NCBI GenBank assembly: GCA_003833135.1
Contig: QZLH01000123.1
Location: forward strand, 44,036-88,886
DNA: 44,851 nt
Source of the DNA: Oehlia diaphana
Taxonomy: Eukaryota; Glomeromycota; Glomeromycetes; Glomerales; Glomeraceae
Direction: 5' to 3'
Positions 44,168 through 44,851 of this stretch are shown here, piece after piece. The notes below the pieces were generated by a model that searched no databases, was not told the DNA's origin, and was given only the letters and a program-made list of their open reading frames with translations. Numbering within the stretch: the first letter of the stretch is position 1; each line of letters starts with the position of its first letter. A program made the translations under genes and the position numbers.

Positions 44168-44851
44168 TTAAGATGAAGACTCTGATTTTCTAATCGACTT
44201 TAATTCTTCGATGACTTTGTCTTTATATTCCTTTAATAATAATTCTGATTCATCTTTTTTATTTGTAGTTTCTTCATCAATAACAAACCAACCGATAACT
44301 GGAGACACAACCAATTCATTTGAATTTTCAAGAGATTTTTGTTGCGCACCTAAAAATCCTGCAACTAATTCTAATTTAAACCCAGTTTCAGTTGTAAATG
44401 GTACTTTAACTCTTCCATCAGGAAAATCATCAGGCTTAAGTGAATCATGCTCCAATTTTTCTCCATCTATTTTATATGGGTAAAAGGCTGTAGTCCATCC
44501 TGTAACAATAATGGGACCTGAACCAAAACTTTGTTTCGAAATTATTTTTGACCAAAATTCCTCATCAACATTGCCTTTATAAGTTTCAACTAATTTCCAT
44601 ATAACAGGATCCAATCTATCTAACCAAAAATCCATATCTAAGTCCAATTGACGTAATTGTACAACTTTCTCTTGCAATTTTGTCCAATCTTCTAAAGTAC
44701 CTTTAAGAGTAATTTTAGGGATTCCACAAGTGATATAAAACGAATATGAAAAATATTCTTTAAGCATATCTAAAAGAACGATTTGACTAGCAGTAAGAGA
44801 ACTTTTTGTTGTTGTAGAAAAATCACATTCTAAAAGAGATTTTACATCAAT
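44168..44851 (-). CDS. DUF4419 protein, 5'-truncated by window edge
   Basis: The frame is open from the window end to TAA at 44168, giving 227 residues without a start; an ATG at 44767 is internal. The visible part begins with the DUF4419 features FSTTTKSS and ML.EYFSYSFYITCGIPKITL, followed by LKGTLEDWTKLQEKV and then FWSKII, GSGPIIVTGWTTAFYPY and, near the end, SPVIGWFVI. These match the order in the DUF4419 family, whose biochemical role is not established. The C-terminal tail is Lys/Glu/Ser-rich. No membrane helix is seen. The GTREDW-like and GSGP.I.GW motifs make the assignment firm even without the N-terminus. Confidence 0.85.
   Translation of the reverse strand: MDVKSLLECDFSTTTKSSLTASQIVLLDMLKEYFSYSFYITCGIPKITLKGTLEDWTKLQEKVVQLRQLDLDMDFWLDRLDPVIWKLVETYKGNVDEEFWSKIISKQSFGSGPIIVTGWTTAFYPYKIDGEKLEHDSLKPDDFPDGRVKVPFTTETGFKLELVAGFLGAQQKSLENSNELVVSPVIGWFVIDEETTNKKDESELLLKEYKDKVIEELKSIRKSESSS

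Noticed and set aside
1..44851. tRNA or rRNA genes
   Set aside because: No T-loop/anticodon arrangement or rRNA core sequence was recognised on either strand by eye; a covariance-model scan would be decisive.

Overview
The window looks like nuclear DNA of a fungus, most likely an arbuscular mycorrhizal fungus of the Rhizophagus/Glomus group. The DNA is very AT-rich, with long A/T runs. Its genes have short GT-AG introns. The families present are ones known to be expanded in that group: very long Sel1-repeat proteins, a protein kinase fused to Sel1 repeats, a Crinkler-type protein, an HMG-box protein, an Argonaute fragment and a DUF4419 protein. The organism assignment is inference from composition and gene content; no rRNA or barcode gene is present.

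Layout. 1-3.5 kb: a 196-bp hAT-like miniature element with terminal inverted repeats and target duplications, uncertain exons, and a broken Argonaute N-terminal fragment (minus). 3.5-8.6 kb: a 1694-aa Sel1-repeat protein (minus). 8.6-12.2 kb: AT-rich spacer with a decayed coding piece and a 62-bp near-perfect palindrome. 12.2-14.1 kb: the 3' part of an unidentified multi-exon gene (plus). 14.1-16.0 kb: an island of clearly higher GC content with one possible 194-aa basic protein. 16.3-20.0 kb: a 1234-aa Sel1-repeat protein (plus), a paralogue of the first and divergent from it. 21.3-23.1 kb: a two-exon Crinkler-like protein with a degenerate P-loop. 24.7-25.1 kb: the 3' exons of a small membrane protein (minus). 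25.2-26.0 kb: a two-exon four-helix membrane protein (plus). 27.5-28.7 kb: a decayed kinase-Sel1 gene (minus). 28.7-32.5 kb: AT-rich spacer with a hairpin element and a three-copy diverged repeat. 32.6-32.9 kb: a small HMG-box protein. 34.4-35.3 kb: a candidate terminal-inverted-repeat element containing a three-copy tandem repeat. 36.2-42.6 kb: an intact five-exon gene for a 2054-aa kinase-Sel1 protein (minus). 43.9-44.0 kb: a coding scrap. 44.2-44.85 kb: the 3' part of a DUF4419 gene running off the window (minus).

The genes do not form an operon or pathway. The common theme is a local cluster of Sel1-repeat genes: two without a kinase, one kinase fusion and one kinase-fusion pseudogene. 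All the intact ones are built from the same three-unit higher-order repeat and share a C-terminal region, which points to birth by local duplication and continuing internal expansion. Sel1 repeats are alpha/alpha solenoids that act as scaffolds, so the kinase-linked one is a plausible signalling scaffold. Nothing in the window forms a recognisable defence cassette or a wholly new system. The most unusual items are the palindromic and inverted-repeat elements, the GC-rich island, the Argonaute relic and the unidentified multi-exon gene.
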